The position numbers and the translations under genes were made by a program. 57,594 bases of DNA from Streptomyces sp. PH10-H1 (lineage in GTDB: Bacteria; Actinomycetota; Actinomycetes; Streptomycetales; Streptomycetaceae). The notes beneath the pieces were generated by a model. That model did not search any database, had not been told where the DNA came from, and saw nothing but the letters and a program-made list of their open reading frames with translations. Below are positions 1 through 8,095 of this stretch, piece after piece. The DNA is taken from the NCBI RefSeq assembly GCF_030063355.1, contig NZ_JASISZ010000041.1, forward strand, positions 1 through 57,594, read 5' to 3'. Numbering within the stretch: the stretch's first letter is position 1; each line of letters opens with the position of its first letter.

Positions 1-56
1 TACATCCGGACCGCACGCTCACGCAACTCCAACGGGTATTTCCTCGGGGCAGACAT
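1..56 (-). mobile_element. IS3-type transposase OrfA, N-terminal end (runs off the window)
   Basis: The minus strand reads ATG at 56 and then MSAPRKYPLELRERAVRM up to the window edge. This is the typical opening of the HTH OrfA protein of IS3-family elements, which binds the terminal inverted repeats. Only 18 residues are inside the window, so it cannot be told whether the element is intact. The sequence between 57 and 125 would be its untranslated terminal segment. Confidence 0.75.
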
Positions 57-116
57 CGTCTGGGCTCCTCTCATGAGACCCATCTGACAGCCTGTCACCA
101 CTTCCCGCATCCCGGG

Positions 117-152
117 GGAACCTCAGACCTCAGTCGTGGATCTTGAGGTTCC
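117..152. repeat. Inverted 9-bp repeat beside the IS3 end
   Basis: GGAACCTCA (117-125) is followed 18 bases later by its exact complement TGAGGTTCC (144-152). Read outward from the transposase, the first arm would give an element end beginning TGAGGTTCC, and TG...CA termini are usual for IS3 elements. It may be the element terminus plus a remnant of a second end; this is inference. Confidence 0.3.
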
Positions 153-319
153 AAGGTCATTTACCTTGGCGCCACCACAGGGGCCGGGGTAGCCCGCGGG
201 CGTCGAGGTACTCCGGGTTCCTTGCCGCTGCTGAATCCTGTCTTTTTCGGAGAATGCGGAGGGCATGGTGCGAGTGCTCCGGTTGGGACGCTCGGAGACG
301 TACCCGCAACTGCAAGGGC

Positions 320-486
320 CGGACAACCCGCGCGCCCGCCGTGTGTATGAGAAGGCGGGGTTCGTCGTGGAGGGCGTCCGGCGCGATGCGCTGCTGTATG
401 ACGGCGTGCGGGTCGACGACCTTGTGACGTCGATCCTCGCTCCCGAGTGGGAGCGTCACCGCGGCCAGCCGGCATCTGCCCGGTGA
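320..486 (+). pseudogene. GNAT N-acetyltransferase, C-terminal fragment
   Basis: The translation contains NPRARRVYEKAGFVVEGVRR followed by DALLYDGVRVDDLVTSILAPEWE. This is the last third of a RimJ/RimL-like GNAT acetyltransferase: the N-A-RVYEKAGF segment is the end of the acetyl-CoA binding fold, and the rest is the final strands. The core with the acetyl-CoA pyrophosphate loop is absent upstream. The reading frame extends back to 265, but the first ~20 residues do not look like the family. A decayed fragment. Confidence 0.6.
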
Positions 487-828
487 CCGGGCAGTTCCGA
501 AGGACCTCAGTGACGGCCAGGGCCCTGACAGACCGTCCGCCCCACAGGGATTGCGAGCGGGCATGCAGGTTGCGTCCGCCAGGCCCTGGGATCCAAGCGC
601 ACCCTGCGCGGCTTCTACCTCGAAACCCCCGCGCCTTCCGCCCCACCGGCGATCTGATCCTCACTGCCGTGTCCGACCTCCGCATCAGACCGGGCACCGC
701 CACCAGCCCGCCCGTGGTCATCATCAACACCGGCTTCCAGGCCCAACTCCTCGAACTGCTCGACGTCGATCCAACCCACCCACGCTGGCTGGACACGCGT
801 TTCTCCACCTGCGGTCTAGGCTTGGCCG
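487..828. other. No identifiable gene
   Basis: Frames are open on both strands, as expected at this GC content, but none shows a recognisable domain. One plus-frame stretch (about 640-840) reads like protein (RPTGDLILTAVSDLRIRPG) yet has no credible start and runs into the next gene in another frame. It may be remnant coding sequence of unknown origin. Confidence 0.4.
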
Positions 829-1449
829 ATGGCACGATACTTTGACGTACATCCCGAAAATCCCCAGCCGCGCATCATCAGCGGTGTGGCCGACAGCATT
901 CGGTCGGGTGCGCTTGTCGCGTACCCGACGGACTCCTGTTACGCCCTGGGTTGCCGGCTGGGCAACCGCGAGGGCATCGACCGCATCCGGTCGATCCGGA
1001 ACCTCGATGACCGGCACCACTTCACTCTGATCTGCCAGAACTTCGCGCAACTGGGGCAGTTCGTGCAGATCGACAATGACGTGTTCCGGGCGATCAAGGC
1101 GGCGACGCCGGGCAGCTACACCTTCATCCTGCCAGCGACGAGGGAAGTGCCGCGTCAGCTGCAGCACCCCAAGAAGAGGACCGTCGGCGTCCGCATCCCG
1201 GACCACGTCGTGACGCAGGCACTGCTTGCCGAACTCGGCGAGCCGCTGGTCTCCAGCACCCTGTTGCTACCCGACGAGGCCGAGCCGATGACGCAGGGCT
1301 GGGAGATCAAAGAACGGCTCGACCACGTGGTGGACGCCGTGGTCGACTCAGGCGACTGCGGTACCGAGCCCACCACCGTCGTCGACTTCTCCAGCGGCGA
1401 GAGCCAGATCCTGCGCCGCGGGGCTGGTGCCCTCACGCGGTTCGAGTAG
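829..1449 (+). CDS. YciO/YrdC/Sua5-family threonylcarbamoyladenylate synthase-like protein
   Basis: The 206-residue protein has the YrdC-type fold signature throughout: GALVAYPTDSCYALGCRLGN near residues 27-46, the PGSYTFILPAT segment, KKRTVGVRIPDH and EPLVSSTLLLPDE. Sua5/TsaC enzymes make threonylcarbamoyl-AMP for the tRNA t6A modification. The SSTLLLP ending of the last motif (where Sua5/TsaC have an SAN-type motif) and the length point to the YciO branch, whose physiological role is less certain. The ATG at 829 fits family N-termini. The gene stands alone between degraded fragments and is the first intact gene of the window, so it was probably kept under selection or arrived with the island. 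Confidence 0.85.
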   Translation: MARYFDVHPENPQPRIISGVADSIRSGALVAYPTDSCYALGCRLGNREGIDRIRSIRNLDDRHHFTLICQNFAQLGQFVQIDNDVFRAIKAATPGSYTFILPATREVPRQLQHPKKRTVGVRIPDHVVTQALLAELGEPLVSSTLLLPDEAEPMTQGWEIKERLDHVVDAVVDSGDCGTEPTTVVDFSSGESQILRRGAGALTRFE

Positions 1450-1494
1450 CCGCGTCCCGCCCGCAGCAGGCGGCGAGCACCTGTCGCGAGTTCG

Positions 1495-1672
1495 GCCGCC
1501 CGCTGTCCATGATGCGCGACTACCTGGAGCGCATGGACGCGCCGACTTTGCCGCCCGCGCCCGATGTGGCCTATCCCCGGATCATTGGCGGGAACGGCGC
1601 GAAGATGCTCGCGTTGGCCGGCGAGATCGCCGACGGTGTACTGCCCGTTGCGCAGCCTCCCGAGTTCACCAC
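1495..1672 (+). pseudogene. LLM-class flavin/F420-dependent oxidoreductase, internal fragment
   Basis: The plus frame gives MMRDYLERMDAPTLPPAPD and then PRIIGGNGAKMLALAGEIAD with GVLPV. This is the luciferase-like monooxygenase stretch around the R-x-Y-L-x-x-M and the A-A-L-G-x-K-M-L-x-L-A motifs. No start codon and no C-terminal half are present. At about 1672 the similarity switches to an unrelated protein in a different frame, so a deletion or rearrangement joined two genes here. Confidence 0.55.
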
Positions 1673-2050
1673 GCCGTGGACATCGAGTTCGGCGGCGAGG
1701 TCGTCGGCAGCCGCATCCCCTGCGATCCGGCCGGGGCGACGGAGCTGCCGGGGGTCTGGGTGGCGGGAAACGTCGCCGACGGCAGCGCGCAGGTGGTCGC
1801 CGCGGACACCCGGGAGGCGGTGGAGTCCTACCGCGAGCAGCTGCGCATCCTGTTCGAGCGGGAGGCCTGGGAGGACCGCTACCGCGCCCGCCCGGCGCTG
1901 CGGAGCGGCAGGGCAAACCCGCAGATGGTCGCCGAGGCGAGCGGGCTCGCTCCAGGCCGCGCCCTCGACGTCGGCAGCGGCGAGGGCGCCGACGCGCTGT
2001 GGCTCGCGGAACGCGGCTGGCAGGTCACCAGCACGGCCCACCGGCGCTGA
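1673..2050 (+). pseudogene. FAD oxidoreductase / SAM methyltransferase bifunctional protein, internal fragment
   Basis: This frame first reads ELPGVWVAGNVADGSAQVV, the C-terminal flavin-binding signature of thioredoxin-reductase-like proteins. It then reads WEDRYRARPALRSGRANPQM and GRALDVGSGEGADALWLAER, the N-terminal motif I region of a class I methyltransferase. The order oxidoreductase then methyltransferase matches a bifunctional protein known from Streptomyces. Both ends are missing, and the frame stops at 2050 just after the first methyltransferase motif. Confidence 0.6.
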
Positions 2051-2198
2051 ACCACCCAGCGGTCCCGGGGCGGCGGCATGAGAATTCGAGCAGGAAGAAC
2101 GAGGGCAAACCCTGGTGATTTTCGGTGCCTCACCGGATGCAAAAGTCATAGGCGCTCCATGAGGAATTCACGAATCTTGCCGAGGTCAATCGCGCTTC

Positions 2199-2228
2199 TT
2201 GACCGGCCGCATAATCCGACCATAGCCT
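2199..2228 (+). promoter_or_regulatory. Possible promoter of the CDPS operon
   Basis: TTGACC (2199-2204) and TAGCCT (2223-2228) are separated by 18 bases and resemble a housekeeping-sigma promoter. They lie about 40 bases upstream of the first gene of the cyclodipeptide operon, in a noticeably AT-richer stretch. The -10 match is only partial. Confidence 0.3.
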
Positions 2229-2268
2229 ATCCGATCGTCAGGGTTACTCAGCTGAAACGGGGGAATCA

Positions 2269-3882
2269 GTGCCTGGAAGCCAATTGTGGAAGTCGAGCGT
2301 CGGGCTCCTTTTCGACCGCAGGGCGGAAAAGGGAAAGTCAATGCTTTTCCGCCTCAGTCGCCCGATGGATATCGACCCTACCGGTCAGACGATCCTCGAC
2401 GTGGCGGCGATCGCCGAATGCGTAAGGAATACCGCTGGCGCGCTGCACGCGGCAGGGGTCCGCCCCGGCGACCGGTTCGCCGTGTACAAGGACAACCACT
2501 TCGACTGCCTGCTGCTCGCCGCTGCCGGGATCAGGATCGGTGCGATTCCGGTCATGCTGTCGGGACTGCTGCCCCCCGACTCGGTGCGCCCGCTGCTTCA
2601 GCGTGTCGAACCGAAGCTACTGGTGAGCAACCAGCGGCTGCTGGAACAGAAGGGCGGTGACGGAAGCTCACTCTCCTCGTTCGCGGAGCGAACCTTGTGC
2701 CTTGACGGGGGCGTGTCGAACGCGATGGCCCTCGCGGACGTCCTCGGAGGCACTGATCCGTCCCCTGCTCCGCGCGGCGACGACGAGCTGATGATGCTCA
2801 CCCACACGTCGGGCACGACCGGCATTCCGAAGCTCATCATGTACACCCCGGCTAAACTCCAGGGCCGGATGGCCAGGCTGGAATGTCGCCATCTGCCGCC
2901 GATAACCGACCGCCGCAACGACACCGTGGCGATGTTCCTGCCATACGTGCACGCCCGCTCCTTCACCTGGATCTATTCGGTGCTGACCTTGTCGCCCGCC
3001 AAAGTTCTGCTGATGAGCGAGAACGACTCCGAGGTCGTCGGTCCGCTGTTCCGGAAGCACCGTCCCACGGTGATCGAGGCGCTGCCGATCGACTTTCTCC
3101 GGATGGAGAAACTCGCCAAGGAAAACCAGGGTGACGCCTTCTCCTCGGTGCGCATGTTCGTGGGGAACTTCGACGCGATGCGCTGGTCGACGATTCGCAC
3201 GTTCCTGAACGCCTCCGACCATCGGTTCCCCCTGTGGCGGGAGGGGTACGGGCAGTCCGAGACCGGTGGAATGGGAATGACCGTCATCACGCGCTACAGG
3301 GCGAACAAGCGGCGGGACCAGCAACCGGGTCCCCGCAAGGTGGGCCGGCCGATGCCCGGCTTTGTCCAGCTCAAGGTGGTGGACCCGAAGACCTTCAAGC
3401 CGGTGCCGAACGGTCGACCAGGACTGGTGCTCGCGCGGACGAAGGCACGGTGCGTCGGTTACTACCAGGAGCCCGAACGCTGGAACGAGAAGGCCGTGGG
3501 TGAGTGGTGGAACACCGGTGACATCGGCGTCAAGACCAGGACCGGTGCCCTCAAGCTCCTCGACCGCGAGGTCAACTACGCGCCCGGGGGGAGCTGCCTG
3601 GAGCAGGAGGACGTGATCGTCGACTACCTGCCCGAAGGGCATGACGTGGCATTGCTCCCGGTGCCCGACGGCCCCCCGGTACCTGTTGTCGCCACACCTG
3701 ACGGTCGGCTGGACAGGGAGCACTGGCGACAGGCGGTGCGCCGGCTGCCCGAATTGGCAGAGCCGATCGTGATCGATTTCAAGGACATGCCTCGCACCGG
3801 AACCGGAAAGATCCTCCGGGAGGAACTCCGTCGGCGGTATCTGACCGGAGCCGGTTACCCCGGTACCGGCCGGTGGACATGA
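2269..3882 (+). CDS. Stand-alone adenylate-forming (ANL, AMP-binding) enzyme of the CDPS operon
   Basis: A 537-residue acyl/aryl-CoA-synthetase-like enzyme. Visible motifs: the phosphate loop LTHTSGTTGIPK at about residues 177-188, GYGQSETGG at about 326, NTGDIG at about 414 and the C-terminal catalytic-lysine motif RTGTGKILREE at about 508. The enzyme should therefore be active in forming an acyl-AMP. There is no carrier-protein domain and no condensation domain, so it is not an NRPS module. The GTG at 2269 is chosen because a GGGGGAA element precedes it and because the LFDRRAEKGKSMLF segment, typical of ANL N-termini, lies upstream of the alternative ATG at 2341. Its stop overlaps the ATG of the CDPS gene (ATGA). 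The substrate cannot be read from the sequence. Confidence 0.85.
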   Translation: MPGSQLWKSSVGLLFDRRAEKGKSMLFRLSRPMDIDPTGQTILDVAAIAECVRNTAGALHAAGVRPGDRFAVYKDNHFDCLLLAAAGIRIGAIPVMLSGLLPPDSVRPLLQRVEPKLLVSNQRLLEQKGGDGSSLSSFAERTLCLDGGVSNAMALADVLGGTDPSPAPRGDDELMMLTHTSGTTGIPKLIMYTPAKLQGRMARLECRHLPPITDRRNDTVAMFLPYVHARSFTWIYSVLTLSPAKVLLMSENDSEVVGPLFRKHRPTVIEALPIDFLRMEKLAKENQGDAFSSVRMFVGNFDAMRWSTIRTFLNASDHRFPLWREGYGQSETGGMGMTVITRYRANKRRDQQPGPRKVGRPMPGFVQLKVVDPKTFKPVPNGRPGLVLARTKARCVGYYQEPERWNEKAVGEWWNTGDIGVKTRTGALKLLDREVNYAPGGSCLEQEDVIVDYLPEGHDVALLPVPDGPPVPVVATPDGRLDREHWRQAVRRLPELAEPIVIDFKDMPRTGTGKILREELRRRYLTGAGYPGTGRWT

Positions 3883-4601
3883 CCACGGCACGGGTCGACG
3901 ATGCGGATCTGAACCGGGTGTTCCAGCGAGGGCCCTTCACCGTCGAACCGTTCACCGGGGCATCACGTCTGATCTGGGAGCAGCGACAGCACGTGGTCTG
4001 CGGGATCAGTCCCGGAAACAGCTACTTCCAGCTCGCACGGCTGACAGATCTCCTCGGCTGGCTCTGCGAGGAATTCGCCCAGGTCGATGTCGTCATTCCG
4101 GATTCCGCGCTGGAGCACACTTACCACGCTCTCGGCTACGACCCGCAGCGCGCGGCGAAGAAGACACGTGGCGAGATCAATGTGCTGTGCAACAGAGTGG
4201 CTCGGGCCTGGAAGAGCAATGGAGGACCGCGGGCGGTCGACGGTCTGCATCGAATGTCGGATCTGGCTTCCGGCGCCGTCTACCGTGAAAAGCTGGCGGA
4301 GTGCGAGCAGGCACTGAACGAGGACAGCGTCCTTTGGCAGACATGTGCCGAGATGAGCCGAGAGGTCCTCGCTGCCAGGGGTCATGACGGGCCGCTCACC
4401 GCTGACCAGATCGAACGGGCCATGCGGTACCTGACCGCCGAACTCCCCTTCTTCCTGGCGTCGAGCGACATCTTCGGTGTCCCGTCGTCGCTGAACTTCT
4501 ACCACCGGCAACTTCCACTGGCAGAGCTCATCTTCTCCGGGAAGTCCCTGATCCAGGCGTCACCCCGACAGGCGTACGCCACCATTCGCCCGACTCAGTG
4601 A
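3879..4601 (+). CDS. tRNA-dependent cyclodipeptide synthase (CDPS, NYH subfamily)
   Basis: CDPSs take aminoacyl groups from two charged tRNAs and join them into a 2,5-diketopiperazine. The 240-residue length is normal for the family. Residues equivalent to the AlbC active site are present: Ser44 (nucleophile) and Asn47 in CGISPGNSYF, Tyr184 and Glu188 in MRYLTAELPFF, and Tyr208-His209 in VPSSLNFYHRQLP. The N/Y/H combination places it in the NYH subfamily. The basic stretch around residues 91-112 (RAAKKTRG, then RVARAWK) would contact tRNA. The ATG at 3879 overlaps the previous stop; a GTG at 3873 is an alternative start. The two amino acids used cannot be read by eye. Confidence 0.9.
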   Translation: MTTARVDDADLNRVFQRGPFTVEPFTGASRLIWEQRQHVVCGISPGNSYFQLARLTDLLGWLCEEFAQVDVVIPDSALEHTYHALGYDPQRAAKKTRGEINVLCNRVARAWKSNGGPRAVDGLHRMSDLASGAVYREKLAECEQALNEDSVLWQTCAEMSREVLAARGHDGPLTADQIERAMRYLTAELPFFLASSDIFGVPSSLNFYHRQLPLAELIFSGKSLIQASPRQAYATIRPTQ

Positions 4602-4614
4602 GGAATGGATTTCG

Positions 4615-5466
4615 ATGTCACGTTACGACTGGGGCAGGCAGAATCCGGCCATCGACGAGCTGCGGGCCGCTGTTTCGTCCGCTCGCTCGGAGGTGGTCGG
4701 CCACCCGGTGTACCGGCACCTGAACACCCTCGGGGACGTCAACACATTCACCGAGAACCACGTTTTCGCCGTCTGGGACTTCATGTCCCTGCTCAAGTGC
4801 CTCCAGCGCGAGCTCACCTGTGTCGATGTGCCCTGGGTACCGCGAGGGTCCTCCGAGAGCCGCCGCCTGATCAACGACATCGTGCTGGTGGAGGAGAGCG
4901 ACGCACTGGGGGACGGTTTCACCAGCCATTTCGAGCTCTATCTCGACGGAATGGCCCAGGCCGGTGCCGACACCGGACCGATGGACGACTTTCTGGCCCG
5001 CATCCGCGCCGGCGAGGACGTCCGCTCCGCGCTCAAGAACGCGCACGTGCCGGCGGCCGCGGCCGACTTCGTCAATGCCACCTGGGGCTTCGTCGAGGCC
5101 GCGCCGGTCCATTGCCAGGCGGCCGCGTTCGCCTTCGGACGCGAGGACCTCATCCCGGAGATGTTCGATCAGATCGTCAAGATCGACGACCAGGGTGGCC
5201 GACTGAGCATCTTCCGCGACTATCTCGCCCGCCATATCGAGGTCGACGGCGAGGAGCACACCCCGATGGCCATGGCGATGCTGGCCGACCTGTGCGGTGA
5301 CGACCAGGCGAAGTGGCGGGAGTGCGCCGAGACCGTCCGCACGGCGATGCGCGCGCGCCGCGCCCTGTGGGACGGCATCATGGCCGCCCTCGATGCGGCC
5401 GGGTCGGACCACTCCCTGAGCGCCCTGCGAGAGGCGGCAGGCGCCGATTCCGGCAGCACTCAATGA
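4615..5466 (+). CDS. DUF3050 heme-oxygenase-like putative diiron oxygenase
   Basis: The 283-residue protein matches the DUF3050 family: ENHVFAVWDFMSLLKCLQ at residues 47-64, then RLINDIVLVEESD, a central HFELYLDGM, and YLARHIEVDGEEHTP at 203-217. DUF3050 is thought to share the heme-oxygenase-like fold used by non-heme diiron oxidases. Plausible metal ligands are the acidic cluster at Glu93/Glu94, His105, and His207, Asp211 and His215. Such enzymes perform N-oxygenation, desaturation or C-C cleavage on amino-acid-derived substrates. Placed directly after a CDPS gene (13-base gap, AGGA-type ribosome site), it most likely tailors the diketopiperazine; that is inference. Confidence 0.8.
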   Translation: MSRYDWGRQNPAIDELRAAVSSARSEVVGHPVYRHLNTLGDVNTFTENHVFAVWDFMSLLKCLQRELTCVDVPWVPRGSSESRRLINDIVLVEESDALGDGFTSHFELYLDGMAQAGADTGPMDDFLARIRAGEDVRSALKNAHVPAAAADFVNATWGFVEAAPVHCQAAAFAFGREDLIPEMFDQIVKIDDQGGRLSIFRDYLARHIEVDGEEHTPMAMAMLADLCGDDQAKWRECAETVRTAMRARRALWDGIMAALDAAGSDHSLSALREAAGADSGSTQ

Positions 5467-5540
5467 CGTTGACCGCGAGGACGCCGCGCGAGGTCTCCTT
5501 GTACTTGATCTTCATCTCGACTCCACTGTGAGGGGCACTC

Positions 5541-6266
5541 ATGACGCAGTACGACACGCTCGCCGCACGACTCGCCGATATCGAGAAGCCCATCCACTTC
5601 TATCGCGAGAACGTGGAGTTTCCTTCGTTCTTCCGTGCCTTGGGGCCGGTGCATGGAAAGCGGGTGCTGGACGTGGGTTGCGGCGATGGCCTCTATGCGC
5701 GGATGGTTGCGCAGAGAGGCGCCGAGCATGTGGTGGGGATGGATTCTTCCAGTGAGATGATCCGGCTGGCCGAAGTCGCCGAGACGGAGCAGCCACTGGG
5801 AATCCAGTACCACGTGCATGACGTGGCGACGATGCCTACGCTGGGCTCGTTCGACCTGGTAATCGCCGTCAACGTGCTGCACTACGCGGACAGCAGAGCG
5901 AAGCTGGACGGCATGTGCAAGCGGATCTCCTCGAACCTCGCCCCCGGCGGCAGGCTGCTGGCCTACGTCGGGAACGCGGAATGTGACACGGATACGGCAC
6001 GAGATTTCGGTTTCCTCGTGGACCGCCCGGCCGACGCCCGTGAGGGAGACCCCTTCACCGTCACGATTCCCGCGACTCCCCCCGCATCGGTGCAGGTGCA
6101 CTATTGGCCGGCGGCGAGTCTCGCACGGGCCGTGGAATCCGCTGGATTCACCCGCGTCGGCTGGGAGGAGATGACACACTCCCCCGTCTCCTCCGACAGC
6201 GCCGCACGTCTCAGTCGGCTGCTGAAGAGCCCGCCGAGCCTCCTTCTCAGCGCGTACAAGGAATGA
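5541..6266 (+). CDS. Class I SAM-dependent methyltransferase of the CDPS operon
   Basis: The 241-residue protein has the methyltransferase motif I RVLDVGCGDGLYARMVAQ at about residues 41-58, an acidic motif II region (VVGMDSSSEMI) and the post-motif FDLVIAVNVLHYA. It belongs to the small-molecule methyltransferases. It starts at ATG 5541 behind a clear GAGGGG ribosome site, 74 bases after the DUF3050 gene and on the same strand, so it is probably the last gene of the operon. It would N- or O-methylate the diketopiperazine or an oxidised form of it. After it the sequence degrades into transposon remnants, so the cluster has no evident transporter or regulator. Confidence 0.85.
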   Translation: MTQYDTLAARLADIEKPIHFYRENVEFPSFFRALGPVHGKRVLDVGCGDGLYARMVAQRGAEHVVGMDSSSEMIRLAEVAETEQPLGIQYHVHDVATMPTLGSFDLVIAVNVLHYADSRAKLDGMCKRISSNLAPGGRLLAYVGNAECDTDTARDFGFLVDRPADAREGDPFTVTIPATPPASVQVHYWPAASLARAVESAGFTRVGWEEMTHSPVSSDSAARLSRLLKSPPSLLLSAYKE

Positions 6267-6504
6267 CCCGGGATTCGCACGAGATGGCTGTGTCAGTTTC
6301 ACGGGCTCTGGCTCTTGTTCTGTGGAGACGCCACCGCGGGTAATCACCGCTATTCCAGTGCCCGGAGGGTCAGCTGCACCTCCTGGTGCCATTCGGTAGC
6401 GTCGCTGTCATCCAGTCAGCCCCGCGCAAGCTCGGATCCTTCGCTCAGGACGCGGTGAAGGGCTGCCGCGCTGACCGCGGCCGGACACCGAATGTTCTGC
6501 AAAC

Positions 6505-6765
6505 CCGCCGCGCTCAAGCCTGCCATCCCCGGCGGGTTCACCCTGGACTACTTCCTCATCAACACCGCCGCCGTGACCTGCCCGGCCGGCCACACCGTTC
6601 CGCTCGGTGAGCCCGCCGGCCAGCATCTCCAGCGCAAAACCTTCTTCGCCCAAAAGTGCACCGCATGCCCACTGCGGGAGCGGTGCACCAAGAACAAGCT
6701 GGGGCGGAATCTCACCATCCGCCCCCACCATGACCAGCAAGCAGCCGCCCGCCGCCAGGCCGCTA
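6505..6765 (+). mobile_element. IS1182-like transposase, internal fragment
   Basis: The translation reads GFTLDYFLINTAAVTCPAGH and then FFAQKCTACPLRERCTKNK with RNLTIRPHHD. This is the cysteine-rich middle of IS1182-family transposases: the C-P-x-G-H and C-x-x-C-x-x-x-x-x-C motifs. The N-terminal half, the DDE core and any terminal repeats are missing. A second IS1182-like remnant sits at 45.5 kb and covers other parts of the protein. Confidence 0.65.
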
Positions 6766-6813
6766 CTGAGCGCCGCCAACGCACCCGCAGCCGCAACCTC
6801 TGCTTCGAGTCGG

Positions 6814-7234
6814 CACCACAACCGGCCACAAGGCCGCCCGCGTCGTCGCCGCGCTGCTGGAGTGGCGGGAGTGGTTGGAGAGTCTGGCTCAGTGCTTTGC
6901 AGAGCTGGCGCCGCCGCCAGAAGCCTCTCCCGAGGATCGCAGCTGGCATCTGGCGCGGGCCTCGGTCCGATTGGACTCGGGTGCCGAGGGCGGTTGGTAC
7001 GGGCTGGCCGGACTGACGTTGCGCTGGTTTCTCACCACCACCTGCGTGGACCAGGCAGAAGCCGATCAGGCGGTGGAGACCGCGATCGGCGGCCAGTTCA
7101 AGAGCTGGGTCACCCCCGGCCGGATACTGATCGACTCGGTCGGCGAGGACCTCGCCGTCGCCCTCACCGGCCATCTCCCCTACCAGGACCACCGCGAGCG
7201 GGCCGCTCTGGAGGAGTTCCCTGACCGCCGTTGA
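6814..7234 (+). CDS. Hypothetical protein preceding the Fic gene (5' end uncertain)
   Basis: An open frame reads from about 6814 (RVVAALLEWREWLESLAQ) to 7234, with GGWYGLAGLTLRWFLTTTC and ETAIGGQFKSWVTPGRI. It resembles a Streptomyces hypothetical protein found just upstream of Fic-family genes, possibly the partner of the Fic toxin. No good ATG/GTG start is visible: TTG at 6875 is the first, and similarity seems to begin before it, so the 5' end may have been lost to the IS1182 remnant. Its stop at 7234 abuts the Fic reading frame. Confidence 0.45.
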
Positions 7235-7827
7235 CAGCCTCACGACCTGGCTGCGCGTTCGATGCGAGGCCGACTGGCGCCGCGCACCCGCCTTGCGACG
7301 GGAGTTGCCTGCGCGCGACGGCTTCCGGGCCTGGTGCGCAGGGCCGGTCCGCCGACGCGACCCCGCCCGCGCCGAGCGCTTGCTCTCCGCTCACACCCGG
7401 CCCGCGCCGATGCCGCACGCCGCGCCCCGCTTGGCTTCGCTCTGCTGGCCAGCTGGCAGCGCGAGGTCCTCGGCGGGACAGAGGCGCCGTTCCGTACGGG
7501 TGACGCCTATGCGAAGGGCGGCGCGAGCGCTACGGCCTGACCCCGCGCACCCAGGCTGACTTCGCCGCCTGCCTGCGCGAGGCGACTGACCGGCGGGTCC
7601 CGCTCGCGGCCCGCGCTGCCCGTGTGTACCTCGACGTGGCGTTCTTCCATCCTTTCACGGACGGCAATGCCCGCGCGGCCCTGCTGACCCTGGTCCACGT
7701 CCTGGCCCGCGAGGACGTTGTCCTTCCCGAGGTGGGTCCCCTCCAGACCACCCGCTACGCGGATGACCCTGAGGGCGCCGCTGACCTGGCCATACTTATC
7801 GGCGTACTCAACCGCCGCCGTTTCTGA
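7230..7827 (+). pseudogene. Fic-family protein, frameshifted twice
   Basis: Fic proteins transfer AMP or related groups to target proteins. The coding signal runs through three frames: SLTTWLRVRCEADWRRAP to about 7400, then LGFALLASWQREVLGGTEAP, then DFAACLREATDRRVPLAARA to the stop at 7827. The frame changes fit two single-base losses near 7400-7440 and 7520. The active-site loop is HPFTDGNARAALL. The catalytic His is present, but the canonical G-N-G/K-R ending is replaced by G-N-A-R-A, so even an intact copy would be atypical. Probably inactive. Confidence 0.6.
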
Positions 7828-7934
7828 GGTTTTCAGGGTGAGGATGGTAGGGCGGGGGGAGACCCGGTGGCGGCGAGCCTTCGGCGTTCGCTGACCTGGG
7901 AGGCAGTACCTCGCCAAGGGTGACGACCTGCGCC

Positions 7935-8035
7935 GGTCTCCCTGCGAGACCTCGACGACATCGCAGAACGCATCAACACTCGACCGCGCCGCGTCCTCGA
8001 CTGGGACACCGCGCCCGAGCGGTTCCGGGCACCAG
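7935..8035 (+). mobile_element. IS30-family transposase remnant
   Basis: One plus frame reads SLRDLDDIAERINTRPRRVL and then DWDTAPERF, the C-terminal signature of IS30 transposases (asparagine-rich 'N-x-R-P-R-x-x-L-x-W-x-T-P-x-E' region). Nothing else of the element is recognisable, so this is a scar of about 100 bases. Confidence 0.55.
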
Positions 8036-8095
8036 CTGCAGGCCGCTGGACACCCGTAGGGGATCCCTCTGCGGACCTCTGGCAACTGATCACCC

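Noticed and set aside
6340..6400. GCACC-TCCT-GGTGC hairpin after the methyltransferase gene as operon terminator
   Set aside because: Stem is only five base pairs with no T tract; too weak to call.
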